Positions 32,515 through 44,268 of a stretch of DNA of 64,000 nucleotides are shown in pieces (position 1 is the stretch's first letter; every line of letters begins with the position of its first letter). Both the position numbers and the translations under genes were made by a program. Origin of the DNA: Acidimicrobiaceae bacterium. Its GTDB lineage: Bacteria; Actinomycetota; Acidimicrobiia; Acidimicrobiales; Ilumatobacteraceae. Below the pieces are notes generated by a model that did no database searches, was not told the DNA's origin, and saw only the letters and a list, made by a program, of their open reading frames with translations. The stretch lies in the NCBI GenBank assembly GCA_020637295.1, contig JACJWF010000001.1:496001-560000 (forward strand). The letters are read 5' to 3'.

Positions 32515-33840
32515 ATGGTACGAGTGGTAGTGGTGAACTTCGACGGCGGCGCGGTCACGCTCCGCTGCCTCGATGCGCTGCTGGCCAGCCACCGGGCGGA
32601 TCTGCTGGAGATCGTCGTGGTGGACAACGCCTCGGTGGACGGCGTGCTGTGGACCCTGCGGGAGAAGTACCCCCAGGTCCGCCTGATCGTCAGCGACACC
32701 AACGAAGGCTTCGCCCGCGGCTGCAACCTGGCGCTGCAGGACCTCACAGGTGTGGACCATGTGGCGCTGATCAACAACGACGCCATCGTCCAGCCGGGCT
32801 GGCTGGCCCCCCTGCTGGCGGCGGTGGAGCCCGAGGGCGTGGGGGCGGCGTGCCCGAAGCTGCTGCTCAACCAGTGGGCCCGTGCGGTGATCCTGGAGGC
32901 GCCGGTGGTGGGGCACCTGCCCGACGGCCGCGACGTGGGGGTCGCGGTCACCTCGCTGCTGGTGGACGGGCAGGAGATGCTCTACGAAGCCCGCTTCGAC
33001 GAGCGCTTCTGGGCCGACGAGCGCGCCCACCGCAACGACCGGGCCCGCCGCTGGACCAAGCAGCCGACGGCATCGGTGTGGTGGCCGGCGGCCGATGGTG
33101 CCGAACCGTGCGAGGTGGAGGTGACGCTGGCGTCCGTGGGCCCGTGCACGGTTCGGGTGGGCGACGGCCACTCGGGTCGCGACGTGGCGGTGACCCCAGA
33201 CGGCGTCACCGTGCGGCTGCTCATCGAGGACCGTCTGCGGATCGTCAACAGCGCCGGTGGTGGCCTGTACGCCGGCTGGCAGGGCGGCGACCGGGGTTTC
33301 CTGGAGCCGGACATCGGCCAGTACGACGAGCCTGCCGAGGTGTTCTCGTGGTGTGGCGGCGCGGTGCTCCTGAAGGCTGCCTACCTCGCCGATGTCGGCA
33401 TCTTCGACCCCACGTTCTTCCTCTACTACGAGGACTTCGACGTGTCGTGGCGGGGCCGCTCGAAGGGTTGGCGCCATGTGTACGAGCCCTCGTCCGTCGT
33501 CCTCCACGAGCATGCCTACAGCTCCAAGGAGGGCAGCGCGTTCTTCTCCTTCTGGGTGGATCGCAACCGCCGCCTCACGTTGGTGAAGAACGCCCCGCTC
33601 GGGGTGGCGCTGCGTGCCGTCGGCGGCGTCGGCACGATGTTCGCCCGCGACCTGGCGGTGCACACGGTGGCCCAATTCCGCCGCCGCCGGCCGCCCTCGC
33701 CGCGCTGGCTGATGCACCGCCTGCGCGACATGGCCATGGTGCTCGGCGGCCTGCCGCACGCGGTGGTGGAGCGGCGGCGGATCAGCCGGGAACGCACGGT
33801 CGGCCACGCGGCCATCCGTGCCTGGATGGTGACGAAGTGA
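32515..33840 (+). CDS. Family 2 glycosyltransferase with a large internal insertion
   Basis: A 441-aa protein with a GT2 N-terminus (VVNFDGG, VVDNASVDG, NEGFARGCN, the NND metal site at 88-90) and the acceptor-side segments FSWCGGAVLLKAAYL and FLYYEDFDVSWRGR. Between them, at about residues 120-265, there is a beta-rich insertion not present in simple GT2 enzymes. GGAG precedes ATG 32515. It is probably a rhamnosyl- or similar transferase of a surface glycan. Confidence 0.85.
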   Translation: MVRVVVVNFDGGAVTLRCLDALLASHRADLLEIVVVDNASVDGVLWTLREKYPQVRLIVSDTNEGFARGCNLALQDLTGVDHVALINNDAIVQPGWLAPLLAAVEPEGVGAACPKLLLNQWARAVILEAPVVGHLPDGRDVGVAVTSLLVDGQEMLYEARFDERFWADERAHRNDRARRWTKQPTASVWWPAADGAEPCEVEVTLASVGPCTVRVGDGHSGRDVAVTPDGVTVRLLIEDRLRIVNSAGGGLYAGWQGGDRGFLEPDIGQYDEPAEVFSWCGGAVLLKAAYLADVGIFDPTFFLYYEDFDVSWRGRSKGWRHVYEPSSVVLHEHAYSSKEGSAFFSFWVDRNRRLTLVKNAPLGVALRAVGGVGTMFARDLAVHTVAQFRRRRPPSPRWLMHRLRDMAMVLGGLPHAVVERRRISRERTVGHAAIRAWMVTK

Positions 33841-35306
33841 AGGTTGCGGTCTACAACCTGTACTGGACGACGTTCGGCGGCGGCGAGCAGATGGCCGGCG
33901 CCATCGTGGACGCGCTGTCCCGCGACCACGAGGTGGAGATGATCGGCCACGACCCGCTGGACCTCGACGAGGCGCGGGAACGGCTGGGTGTGCGGCTGGA
34001 CGGGGTCACCTTCCGGAGGGTGCCCGCCGACGGCTACGCGGCGACGATGGCATCGGCGGACTTCGACCTGTTCGTCAACCACACGTACCGCAGCGTCACG
34101 CCCAGCCTGGCCCGGCTGGGCCTGTACTTCGTGATGTTCCCGCATGAGTTGCGGGCGTCGGCGGCGCAGCAGGTGGCCCGCCGGGTCGGCCGGCCGGTGG
34201 CGGCTGCCGCCCGGCTCCTGGGTGGGGTCGCCGAGCGCCGGGGTCAGGCCGTCATCGACGGGCCGACGATGGTGCAGGTGGCGACGGATGCCCGCCGGGT
34301 GCATGTGGTGCTGCGCAGCGACCTCGGTGAGGAGGTGCTGGCCACGCCGGTGATGCCCGGCGCCCAACCGATGCACCGCCGGGTGGACGGCCGGGTGGAG
34401 ATCGAGATCCCCGTGCCGGCCGAGGCGCTCGGGCAGGTGATGGTGTCGCCCGTGCTCCTGGCCGAACGACGTCCCGAGCACGCCCGGCTGGTGCTGGACC
34501 AGTTGGTGGTGGACGGCCGGCCGGTCACCGTGTCGCCCCGAGCGCTGGCCCAGCGGGTGGTGCCGGTGCGCGCCGCCGACTTCCTGGCCACGTACCAGCG
34601 GGTGGTGGCCAACAGCGACTACACCCTGGGCTGGACGCAGCGCTGGTGGGGACGCGGCGACGGCGTCATCTCCCCGCCGGTGCGCATGCGCGCCGCCGGC
34701 CCGAAGGAGCCGCTGATCGTCTCCGTCGGCCGCTTCTTCGGTGAGGGCAGTGGCCACTCCAAGCGCCAACTGGAGTTGGTGCGGGCCTTCCGCACCATGG
34801 TGGAGCAGGGCCTGGAGGGGTGGCGGCTGGTGCTGATCGGCGGGTGCAGCGGGAAGGACCGCGAGTACGCGATGGCTGTGCGCCGCGAGGCGGAAGGGCT
34901 GCCGGTGGAAGTGCGGCTCAGCGCCCCCGGTTCGGTGGTGGACGCCCACCTCGCTGCCGCGTCGGTGTACTGGCACGGCGCCGGGTACGGCAGCGACCTG
35001 GAGCGCTACCCCGACCGCGCCGAGCACTTCGGCATCGCTCCGATCGAGGCGATGTCGGCCGGTGCGGTGCCGGTGGTGTTCGACGCCGGCGGGCCGGCGT
35101 CGGTGGTACGTCGCGAGGTGGACGGCTTGCGTTGGCGGACGCTGGACGACCTGGCCGCGCAGACATGGCGGCTGGTGTGCGACGACGCGCTGCGCGCCCG
35201 CCTGGCCGCCAGTGCCGCCGAGCGTGCCGCCACCTTCGCCGCCGAACGCTGCGAGCAGCACATCCGCGACACGGTGGCCGAGATGGCGGCCGAGACGCCC
35301 CGCTGA
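33837..35306 (+). CDS. GT-B (group 1/family 4) glycosyltransferase with an internal insertion
   Basis: A 489-aa protein. It has a Rossmann-type N-terminus (AVYNLYWTTFGGGEQMAGAIVDAL) and a C-terminal donor domain with IVSVGRFF, HSKRQLELVRAF and EHFGIAPIEAMSAGAVPVV. Residues 135-245 are an extra beta-rich domain, as in the neighbouring GT2. The GTG start overlaps the previous stop (GTGA), so the two transferases are coupled. Confidence 0.87.
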   Translation: MKVAVYNLYWTTFGGGEQMAGAIVDALSRDHEVEMIGHDPLDLDEARERLGVRLDGVTFRRVPADGYAATMASADFDLFVNHTYRSVTPSLARLGLYFVMFPHELRASAAQQVARRVGRPVAAAARLLGGVAERRGQAVIDGPTMVQVATDARRVHVVLRSDLGEEVLATPVMPGAQPMHRRVDGRVEIEIPVPAEALGQVMVSPVLLAERRPEHARLVLDQLVVDGRPVTVSPRALAQRVVPVRAADFLATYQRVVANSDYTLGWTQRWWGRGDGVISPPVRMRAAGPKEPLIVSVGRFFGEGSGHSKRQLELVRAFRTMVEQGLEGWRLVLIGGCSGKDREYAMAVRREAEGLPVEVRLSAPGSVVDAHLAAASVYWHGAGYGSDLERYPDRAEHFGIAPIEAMSAGAVPVVFDAGGPASVVRREVDGLRWRTLDDLAAQTWRLVCDDALRARLAASAAERAATFAAERCEQHIRDTVAEMAAETPR

Positions 35307-35333
35307 GCAACCCGTCGCACGCCGACCCGACAG

Positions 35334-35410
35334 GAACTGGGGTCCGGTTCCGCGCGGCGTCCGCAACGATTCAGCCCCGGAAGCCGGGATGGCGCGATCC
35401 AGCCCCAGAA
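35334..35410 (+). repeat. Repeat family Q, copy C
   Basis: GAACTGGGGTCCGGTTCCGC opens it, CGCAACGATTCAGCCCC sits in the middle and GATCCAGCCCCAGAA closes it. Like A and B it lies between the ends of two convergent genes. Confidence 0.8.
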
Positions 35411-35420
35411 CGGGTGGGGG

Positions 35421-36590
35421 TCAGTCGGCGGTGACGGAATCCAGCTTCAGTGAGACCACGCCGTGGGCCGTGCCGGGGTTCAGCACGGAGAACTCGTCGC
35501 GACCAACCCGCACCGCGGCAACTTCGGACGCGGTCTGGTCGAAGACCCGGGTGGACACCATGTAGCGGCCGTCGAGCAGGGGGATGCGGGCGAAGGAGGC
35601 GGTGATCCGGTGGGTGCCGTCGAGCGCGCCGATGCCGTGGTCGGAGAGGTCGATGTCGATGGCGTACAGCGTCTGGCCCTGCGGCGAGATGATCGACACG
35701 TGCACCACCGGTCGCTCCAGGCGGCGCTGGGCGGTGAACACCACGGTGAGCTCCAGCGGGTCGCCGCTGGTGATGGTCTTCGCCTCCTGCCCGCTGGAAT
35801 GGATCTCCAGGTCGTCGATGCGCACCGGCGCGTCCGGTGACGGCACCGCGGCCTCGGACAGCGCACCCTGGAGGTGCTCGCGGAAGATGCGGATGGCCTC
35901 GCCGGGCCGCGTGTCGGCCACCTTCTCGCCGTGGTGCAGCACGATGGCCCGCTGGCAGACCTGGCGCACGACGTCGGCGGCGTGGGTGACCACCACGATG
36001 GTGCGCCCCTCCTGCTGGAACTGGCGCACACGGTCCAGGCACTTCTGCTGGAACACCTCGTCGCCCACCGCCAGCACCTCGTCGACGAGGAGGATGTCGG
36101 GGTCCAGGTTGATGGCGACGGCGAAGCCGAGGCGCACGTACATGCCGCTGGAGTAGTGCTTCACCGGTTCGTCGATGAACTCGTGGAGCTCGGCGAAGTC
36201 CACGATGTCGTCGAACCGGCGGGCGATCTCGGCCCGGCTGATCCCGAGGAAGGCAGCGTTGATGAACACGTTCTCCCGGCCGGTGAGCTCGGGGTGGAAG
36301 CCGGCGCCGAGCTCCAGCAGGGAGGCGATGCGGCCGCGGATGCGGATGGTGCCGGTGGTGGGCTTGAGGATGCCGCTGATGCACTTCAGCAGGGTGCTCT
36401 TGCCCGAGCCGTTGTGGCCGAGGATGCCCAGCGTCTCGCCGCCGGCAACGCTGAGGTCCATCGTCTGCAGGGCGGTGAAGTCGCGGGTGTGGTTGCCGCG
36501 CAGACGCACCAGGCGCTCCTTCAGCGACTGCGACGGGTTGACCTGGAGGTGGAAGACCTTGGAGATGCCCTCGGCGACGATCGCGTCCAT
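35421..36590 (-). CDS. Wzt-type ABC exporter ATPase with C-terminal glycan-binding domain
   Basis: A 389-aa protein with Walker A GHNGSGKST at 58-66, the signature HYSSGMYVRLGFAVA, Walker B ILLVDEVLAVGD and, from about residue 250, a beta-sandwich typical of Wzt_C that recognises the glycan end. It powers export of a lipid-linked polysaccharide. It lies 4 nt after the permease gene. Confidence 0.93.
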   Translation of the reverse strand: MDAIVAEGISKVFHLQVNPSQSLKERLVRLRGNHTRDFTALQTMDLSVAGGETLGILGHNGSGKSTLLKCISGILKPTTGTIRIRGRIASLLELGAGFHPELTGRENVFINAAFLGISRAEIARRFDDIVDFAELHEFIDEPVKHYSSGMYVRLGFAVAINLDPDILLVDEVLAVGDEVFQQKCLDRVRQFQQEGRTIVVVTHAADVVRQVCQRAIVLHHGEKVADTRPGEAIRIFREHLQGALSEAAVPSPDAPVRIDDLEIHSSGQEAKTITSGDPLELTVVFTAQRRLERPVVHVSIISPQGQTLYAIDIDLSDHGIGALDGTHRITASFARIPLLDGRYMVSTRVFDQTASEVAAVRVGRDEFSVLNPGTAHGVVSLKLDSVTAD

Positions 36591-36594
36591 GGGG

Positions 36595-37485
36595 TCAGAG
36601 CACCTCCGCCAGGTTGCCCTCTTCGCGGTCGAAGTAGCGCAGCGCGCCGAGCAGCAGCACGACGGACACGCCGGCGACGATCAGCAGGTTGCGCAGGTAC
36701 CACCAGGCGCCCACGTCCGGCAGCAGTTGGCGGTCGTCCACGGCGGCCGCCCCGTAGATGACCCGCTGGAAGGTGGTGATGATCGCCGTGACCGGGTTGA
36801 TCAGCGGCAGCCAGGTGGGCCAGCTGTGGGCCACCAGCCAGCGCACGATCAGCTGGTACTCGTAGACGATCGGGTTGATCCAGAACATCGCCGTGAGCGC
36901 CAGTTCCAGCAGGTGCTGAGTGTCGCGGGCCCGCACGTTGACCACGCTGAGCACCAGCGCGCTGGCGGCCAGCAGCAGGCTGAGCGCGAGGAGGGCGATG
37001 GGCAGCAGCCACACGTACGACCATTCGATGTGGTGGCGGGTGGCCATGAGGATCACCGCGAACGTGCCGAACTGGAGGAAGAAGTGCACCATCGCGCTGC
37101 CGAACGTGCTGAGTGGCAGCACGGCCCGGGGGAACGGCACCTTGCCCACCAGGTTGGCGTTGAGCGTGATGGACGTGACGGACGTGATGAGCGTGGTGCT
37201 GACCAGGGTCCACACGATCAGGCCGCACAGCAGCCAGATGGCGAAGTTCTCGAAGCCGGCGCCGAGGATCGAGAACACGAACGAGTAGACCGCCAGCAGG
37301 AACACGGGCTGGGCCATCGACCACAGGAACCCGAGCACGGAGTTCTTGTAGCGGACTTTCAACTCCTTGCGGATCAACCCGCCGAGCAGTTCGCGGAACG
37401 TCCAGATCTCGCGGATGTGGGCGACGATGCTTCGCCGCGCGGCGACGACGCGCAGTTCGGTGCGGGATCCTCCTGCGCTGCTCAT
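36595..37485 (-). CDS. Wzm-type ABC-2 polysaccharide export permease
   Basis: A 296-aa protein with six hydrophobic segments and the ABC-2 exporter pattern (ELLGGLIRKELKVRYKNSVLGFLWSMAQPVFLLAVYSFVFS at the N-terminus). It partners the downstream ATPase. I chose ATG 37485 rather than the TTG three codons before. Confidence 0.93.
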   Translation of the reverse strand: MSSAGGSRTELRVVAARRSIVAHIREIWTFRELLGGLIRKELKVRYKNSVLGFLWSMAQPVFLLAVYSFVFSILGAGFENFAIWLLCGLIVWTLVSTTLITSVTSITLNANLVGKVPFPRAVLPLSTFGSAMVHFFLQFGTFAVILMATRHHIEWSYVWLLPIALLALSLLLAASALVLSVVNVRARDTQHLLELALTAMFWINPIVYEYQLIVRWLVAHSWPTWLPLINPVTAIITTFQRVIYGAAAVDDRQLLPDVGAWWYLRNLLIVAGVSVVLLLGALRYFDREEGNLAEVL

Positions 37486-37550
37486 GACGGCCAACGAGGC
37501 TACCGCTCAGGGTGTTGGCGAAGGGTGCACCCCGGGCGTTGCGCCGGGAG

Positions 37551-38429
37551 TCACACCCAGGCCTTCACCACGACCCGGCCGCTGGTGGGGGCGCCCGTGG
37601 GCAGGGCCTCGCCGCGGGTGAGTTCCAGTTCGTGCAGGCGCCACAGGCCGAGGTCCTCCATGCGGGAGAAGCCGGCGTCCTTGCACAACCCTTCGAGGGC
37701 GGGCAGGTTGGGCCCGAAGAAGTTGGACGCGTCGTTGTTGAGGTAGGCGCCGGGGTAGTACGCCATGGCCGGCCGATCCACGTTCAGCATGTCCACCACG
37801 GTCTCGATGAGCGCGAACTTCTTGGTGACGCTGCGCACCCGCTTCATGTACCCCAGCGGATCGGGCGAGTGGTAGAGCACGCCGAAGAAGAAGACCACGT
37901 CGAACATGCCCACGGTGTCCGGGCTGATGTCCTCCACCGAGATCACCTGGTCGCGCACGGTGAGGTCCAGCCGGTCGCGGACGAACTCGAAGTTGGAGCG
38001 CGAGGTCATGCCCGGCCACTCCCACACGAACTTGTCGGTGGCCAGCACGTCGGCGGCGCCGCGGCGCGCGGCCTCGAACGCGTAGTGGCCGTCGAACGTG
38101 CCGATGTCCAGCACGGACATGCCGTCCAGGCGCTCGGGGATGCCGAGGAACTTGGTCTTGTCGTGGCTGGGGTCGTTGCCGTGGGCGACGATGCCGTTGC
38201 CGAAGTCGAACGAGTGGAACCACGTGCGGGTGGCGATGTCGGCGGCCAACTGCTCGGTGTCCACGCCCGGCTTCAGGGGGAAGGCCGGCGTGGTGCCGCC
38301 GACGCCGTGGTTGATGACCACCCGGCCGGCGGCCCGGTTGGCCTCGGCGAGCGGTGCCAGCTTGCTGCGGGTCCAGCGGACGGCCGGGGTGAGGCCGGGG
38401 ATCTTGCGGAGGATGTCGCGGGCGGTCAC
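37551..38429 (-). CDS. SAM-dependent methyltransferase (CmoB/DUF1698-like)
   Basis: A 292-aa protein with the SAM-binding motif VLDIGTFDGHYAFEAARRG and FDVVFFFGVLYHSPDPL, as in the tRNA mo5U/CmoB-like family. In a polysaccharide locus such proteins more often modify sugars or glycan ends. GTG 38429 is preceded by GAAGGAGA. Confidence 0.85.
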   Translation of the reverse strand: MTARDILRKIPGLTPAVRWTRSKLAPLAEANRAAGRVVINHGVGGTTPAFPLKPGVDTEQLAADIATRTWFHSFDFGNGIVAHGNDPSHDKTKFLGIPERLDGMSVLDIGTFDGHYAFEAARRGAADVLATDKFVWEWPGMTSRSNFEFVRDRLDLTVRDQVISVEDISPDTVGMFDVVFFFGVLYHSPDPLGYMKRVRSVTKKFALIETVVDMLNVDRPAMAYYPGAYLNNDASNFFGPNLPALEGLCKDAGFSRMEDLGLWRLHELELTRGEALPTGAPTSGRVVVKAWV

Positions 38430-38514
38430 GGTGTTGGTGTCTCCTTCGTGCGGCGCCGGGAAGGTGGCAAGGTGCCGGGGGCGCCGTGGGGGTGGGCGGT
38501 GGTCGTCGATGGGG

Positions 38515-39642
38515 TCATGTGCGGCGGTCGCGCACTGCCTGGCGGGCACGGCGGGCGACCGAGCGCAGCCGCCTCCGCCAGCGCGCCGCCCAGAAGCGCA
38601 GCAGCGACGGGGTCTCCCCGTCGATCGCCGGTGGGCGGCCCGTGGCCACGGCGGTCTCCAGCGAGTACTGGCGGTCGTACAGGTGCTCCAGCAGGCCGGT
38701 GGGGTGGTAGCGGCCGTCGGCGGCGCGGGCAGCCTGCTCGCGCTGCAGTTCCTCGGCGGTCCAGCGGGCCAGTTGGCGGGTGTCCTCCAGTGCGGCCTTG
38801 CGGGGCCGGGCGATGACGTAGGCGAACAGGGTGTTGGCCTCCGGGTCGTCGCCGAGGTAGGCCAGGTCGAGGTCCAGGATGCGGGCGATCTCGGCGTCCG
38901 GCCGTGGTTCGGCATGGAACGGCGGGTTGAAGTTGAAGATCTCGTAGGCGATGCCGCCGCCCAGGTAGCGCACGTACTCCAGGTCGAAGTAGCGGCGCAT
39001 CACGGGCAGGATGAGTTCGCTGTGGATGGCTTCGGTGGGGTCACCGGCCAGCATGCTGCGCATGTGCGGGTAGCGCAGGTCCTTGCGCAGCGCGGCGGGC
39101 AGCGACTGGTTGGCGTCGAACACGGCTTGCCACTGGGCCAGCGGGTACTGGTTGCGGTGCGGGCCCACGTAGTCCCACGACACGAACACGCCGTCCTCCG
39201 GCAGCAGGCGGCAGATGGCCCGCATGACCCTATCGATCTCGGCGATGTGGTGGCAGGCGGCGTGGTTGACCACCAGGTCGATGCCCTCGAGGTCGAACCC
39301 GAACGTGTTGATGTCGGCCTGCACGTACTCCAGGTCGGCGCCCGCCGCCGCAGCCTCCGCCCGGGCCGCCACCAGCAGGTCCTCCGCGTAGTCGGTGCCC
39401 ACGCCGCGCTCGGCCACGCCGTGGGCCAACAGGCCGCGCTCCACCCAGCCGTTCCCGCAGTTCAGCGACAGCAGGCGGGAGAACGGGCGGCCGTGGTACT
39501 CCCGCAGGTGCTGCATCCAGCCCTTGTCCGGGTCGCCCGTGGCGCGCCGGTTGAGCTCGTGATAGACGGCCGGGATCTCGTTCCAGTAGCCGGACCCGTA
39601 GTACACCGACGAGTCGCCGGCGACGATCGCGCTCTCGCTCAT
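38515..39642 (-). CDS. SAM-dependent methyltransferase
   Basis: A 375-aa protein with a class I SAM fold (LLSLNCGNGWVERGLL, GTDYAEDLL, IDLVVNHAACHHI) and a long Arg-rich C-terminus (RFWAARWRRRLRSVARR). Probably a glycan methyltransferase. It is 22 nt before aceE on the map only because aceE runs in from upstream; it does not look functionally tied to it. Confidence 0.83.
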   Translation of the reverse strand: MSESAIVAGDSSVYYGSGYWNEIPAVYHELNRRATGDPDKGWMQHLREYHGRPFSRLLSLNCGNGWVERGLLAHGVAERGVGTDYAEDLLVAARAEAAAAGADLEYVQADINTFGFDLEGIDLVVNHAACHHIAEIDRVMRAICRLLPEDGVFVSWDYVGPHRNQYPLAQWQAVFDANQSLPAALRKDLRYPHMRSMLAGDPTEAIHSELILPVMRRYFDLEYVRYLGGGIAYEIFNFNPPFHAEPRPDAEIARILDLDLAYLGDDPEANTLFAYVIARPRKAALEDTRQLARWTAEELQREQAARAADGRYHPTGLLEHLYDRQYSLETAVATGRPPAIDGETPSLLRFWAARWRRRLRSVARRARQAVRDRRT

Positions 39643-39692
39643 CGCGCCTGGTGGCCGGGGCTGCACAGCATCAGGTGGAGGCTACTCCAGGC

Positions 39693-42416
<2,724 letters not shown>

Positions 42417-42470
42417 GGGAGCCAGTCTGCCAGCCCTACCGCGCGGTAACGGGCGGGGGCCCGGACTTTG

Positions 42471-44234
42471 TCAGAGCCAGCGGGTGTCGATGAGGCGGGC
42501 CGGGGACAGGGGCGTGAAGGCCGTGCCGGTCCAGCCGCTGAGGTCCAGCAGGACGTGCGCGGACACGCTGATGTAGACACACAGATCGCCGTTGTCGTCC
42601 ACCGGGATGAGGCCCCGGTTGGTCTGCTGGTGCAGGGGCACGACGTTGATGATCGACGTGGGCGGCATGCCGTCGGCGCACGGGTAGGCGGTGGCCCAAC
42701 CGATGCCCAGCGGGTAGTTGAGGGTGACGCTGAGCATCGCCGCGGTGGGTGCCGGGGCCTCGGCGATCCCGGCCGTGCCGGCCACCGGGAGCGTGAGGAC
42801 GGTGCCTGCCGCCGGGATGGCGCCGGAGCGGGTGTCCATCACCCTCATGGTGGGGAAGGGGTGGATGTCCGAGTCCGCGGTGAACGTGCCGAACAGGTCC
42901 ACCAGCACGTGGGCGGCGGCGTTGGTGGTGACGCAGACGTCGCCGTTGGCGTCGGTCTGGATCACCATCGGGATGCTCTGCACGTGGCCGGCCTCGACGG
43001 AGCGGTTGGGCACGGCGGGTGGGGTGGTGCCGCAGGTGTACAGGCGGGCGTCGGTGAACGTGGACGTGCCGAGGATGGTGAAGTTGACCACCGCGGTGAA
43101 CTCGCCCTCGGGTGCACCCTCCATGGCCCCCAGGTGGACGGTGCGCTCCGTGTTGGCGGTGAGCGCACCGGTGCCGTCGTAGCGGGTGTCCGTGGCGCGC
43201 ACCGGGGTGATCGGCACGAAGCCGGAGCCCGCGCCGAACGCGCCGTTGACGTCGACGATCAGGTGGGCCTCGGTGCTCTGGTAGATGCAGATCTTGCCGT
43301 CCACCCCGATGGGCACGATGGCGGTGCCGGCAACGATCTGGTGGGGCCGGAAGTTGAGGCTGGACACCACGGGCATGTCGCCCCCGCACGGGTAGGCGGT
43401 GAGCCAGCCCTGCCGGCGGGGGTTGAAGATGGTGAGGTTCAGCGCGGCTGCGGTGGCGTCTTCGGGCACCCCGTTCTGGCCGGCCACCTGCAGTTCGGTG
43501 ACGGTGCCGGCCGGCAGCCGGTTGGCCCCGGTCTTCACCGCCAGCGAGGCGATGGAGGAGTACAGGTTGGCGCCGGTGGGGTTGAGGTGCAGCCCGTCGT
43601 AGGTGAGGCCGCTGATGTCGGCCACCGCTGCCCAGTCGATGATCGACAGCTCGGGGAAGCGACCCTGGGCATTGCGCAACTGGTTGTTGGCATACGGGTA
43701 GGCCAGGTACAGGGCCTTGTAGGCGGACGACAGGCCGTTCCAGCCGCTGAAGTTGTATGGCGTGATCTCCCGCATGGTCACCCAGAAGATCCGCTTCACG
43801 CCCTTGGCCAGCAGGGTGTTGACCATCTGGTCGATCGCCCGGTCGAAGCGCGGCGGGTCCCAGTAGGGGTAGTTGTAGCCGCCGGCGACGATGGCCGAGT
43901 CGCCGAACATGTACGCCGGCTGGTACTGGACGTAGTTGGTGGCCAACTGCTCCACGAAGATGCCGGGCTTGCCGGTGACGGTGACCTGCCAGTCGCTGGG
44001 GAAGGCCTTCACCATCGCCGTCTTGGCGCCGAGGCCCACGCTGTCCGAGACCATGAACACCCGCTTGTCGGGGGTGGGGATGGCCGGGCGGGGCACCTGC
44101 GCGGGGAGGGGTGCCGAGGGGGCGGTGGGTGCGGCGGCGGCAGGGTGTGGCATCGCCGACGTCACCGCTGCGACCACGGCGATCAGCACGCCCGAGGTGC
44201 GCCGCGTGCGCCGACCCGCCCGGGCTCGGAACAT
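42471..44234 (-). CDS. Secreted SGNH-hydrolase-like protein with PTR..DTR repeat units
   Basis: A 587-aa protein with a signal peptide (VLIAVVAAVTSAM, cut after AAA). Residues 55-220 form an SGNH-like fold: VFMVSDSVGLG carries the Ser nucleophile block and DGLHLNPTGA the Asp/His pair. Then two to three beta-rich units with TPVRATDTR, DTRSG and a final ARLIDTRW, as in the secreted protein at 28183. Possibly a cell-wall glycan deacylase anchored by the repeats; inference. Confidence 0.83.
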   Translation of the reverse strand: MFRARAGRRTRRTSGVLIAVVAAVTSAMPHPAAAAPTAPSAPLPAQVPRPAIPTPDKRVFMVSDSVGLGAKTAMVKAFPSDWQVTVTGKPGIFVEQLATNYVQYQPAYMFGDSAIVAGGYNYPYWDPPRFDRAIDQMVNTLLAKGVKRIFWVTMREITPYNFSGWNGLSSAYKALYLAYPYANNQLRNAQGRFPELSIIDWAAVADISGLTYDGLHLNPTGANLYSSIASLAVKTGANRLPAGTVTELQVAGQNGVPEDATAAALNLTIFNPRRQGWLTAYPCGGDMPVVSSLNFRPHQIVAGTAIVPIGVDGKICIYQSTEAHLIVDVNGAFGAGSGFVPITPVRATDTRYDGTGALTANTERTVHLGAMEGAPEGEFTAVVNFTILGTSTFTDARLYTCGTTPPAVPNRSVEAGHVQSIPMVIQTDANGDVCVTTNAAAHVLVDLFGTFTADSDIHPFPTMRVMDTRSGAIPAAGTVLTLPVAGTAGIAEAPAPTAAMLSVTLNYPLGIGWATAYPCADGMPPTSIINVVPLHQQTNRGLIPVDDNGDLCVYISVSAHVLLDLSGWTGTAFTPLSPARLIDTRWL

Positions 44235-44268
44235 CACGGCCAGAGTCTATGCAGCAACGAGCGCTCGG

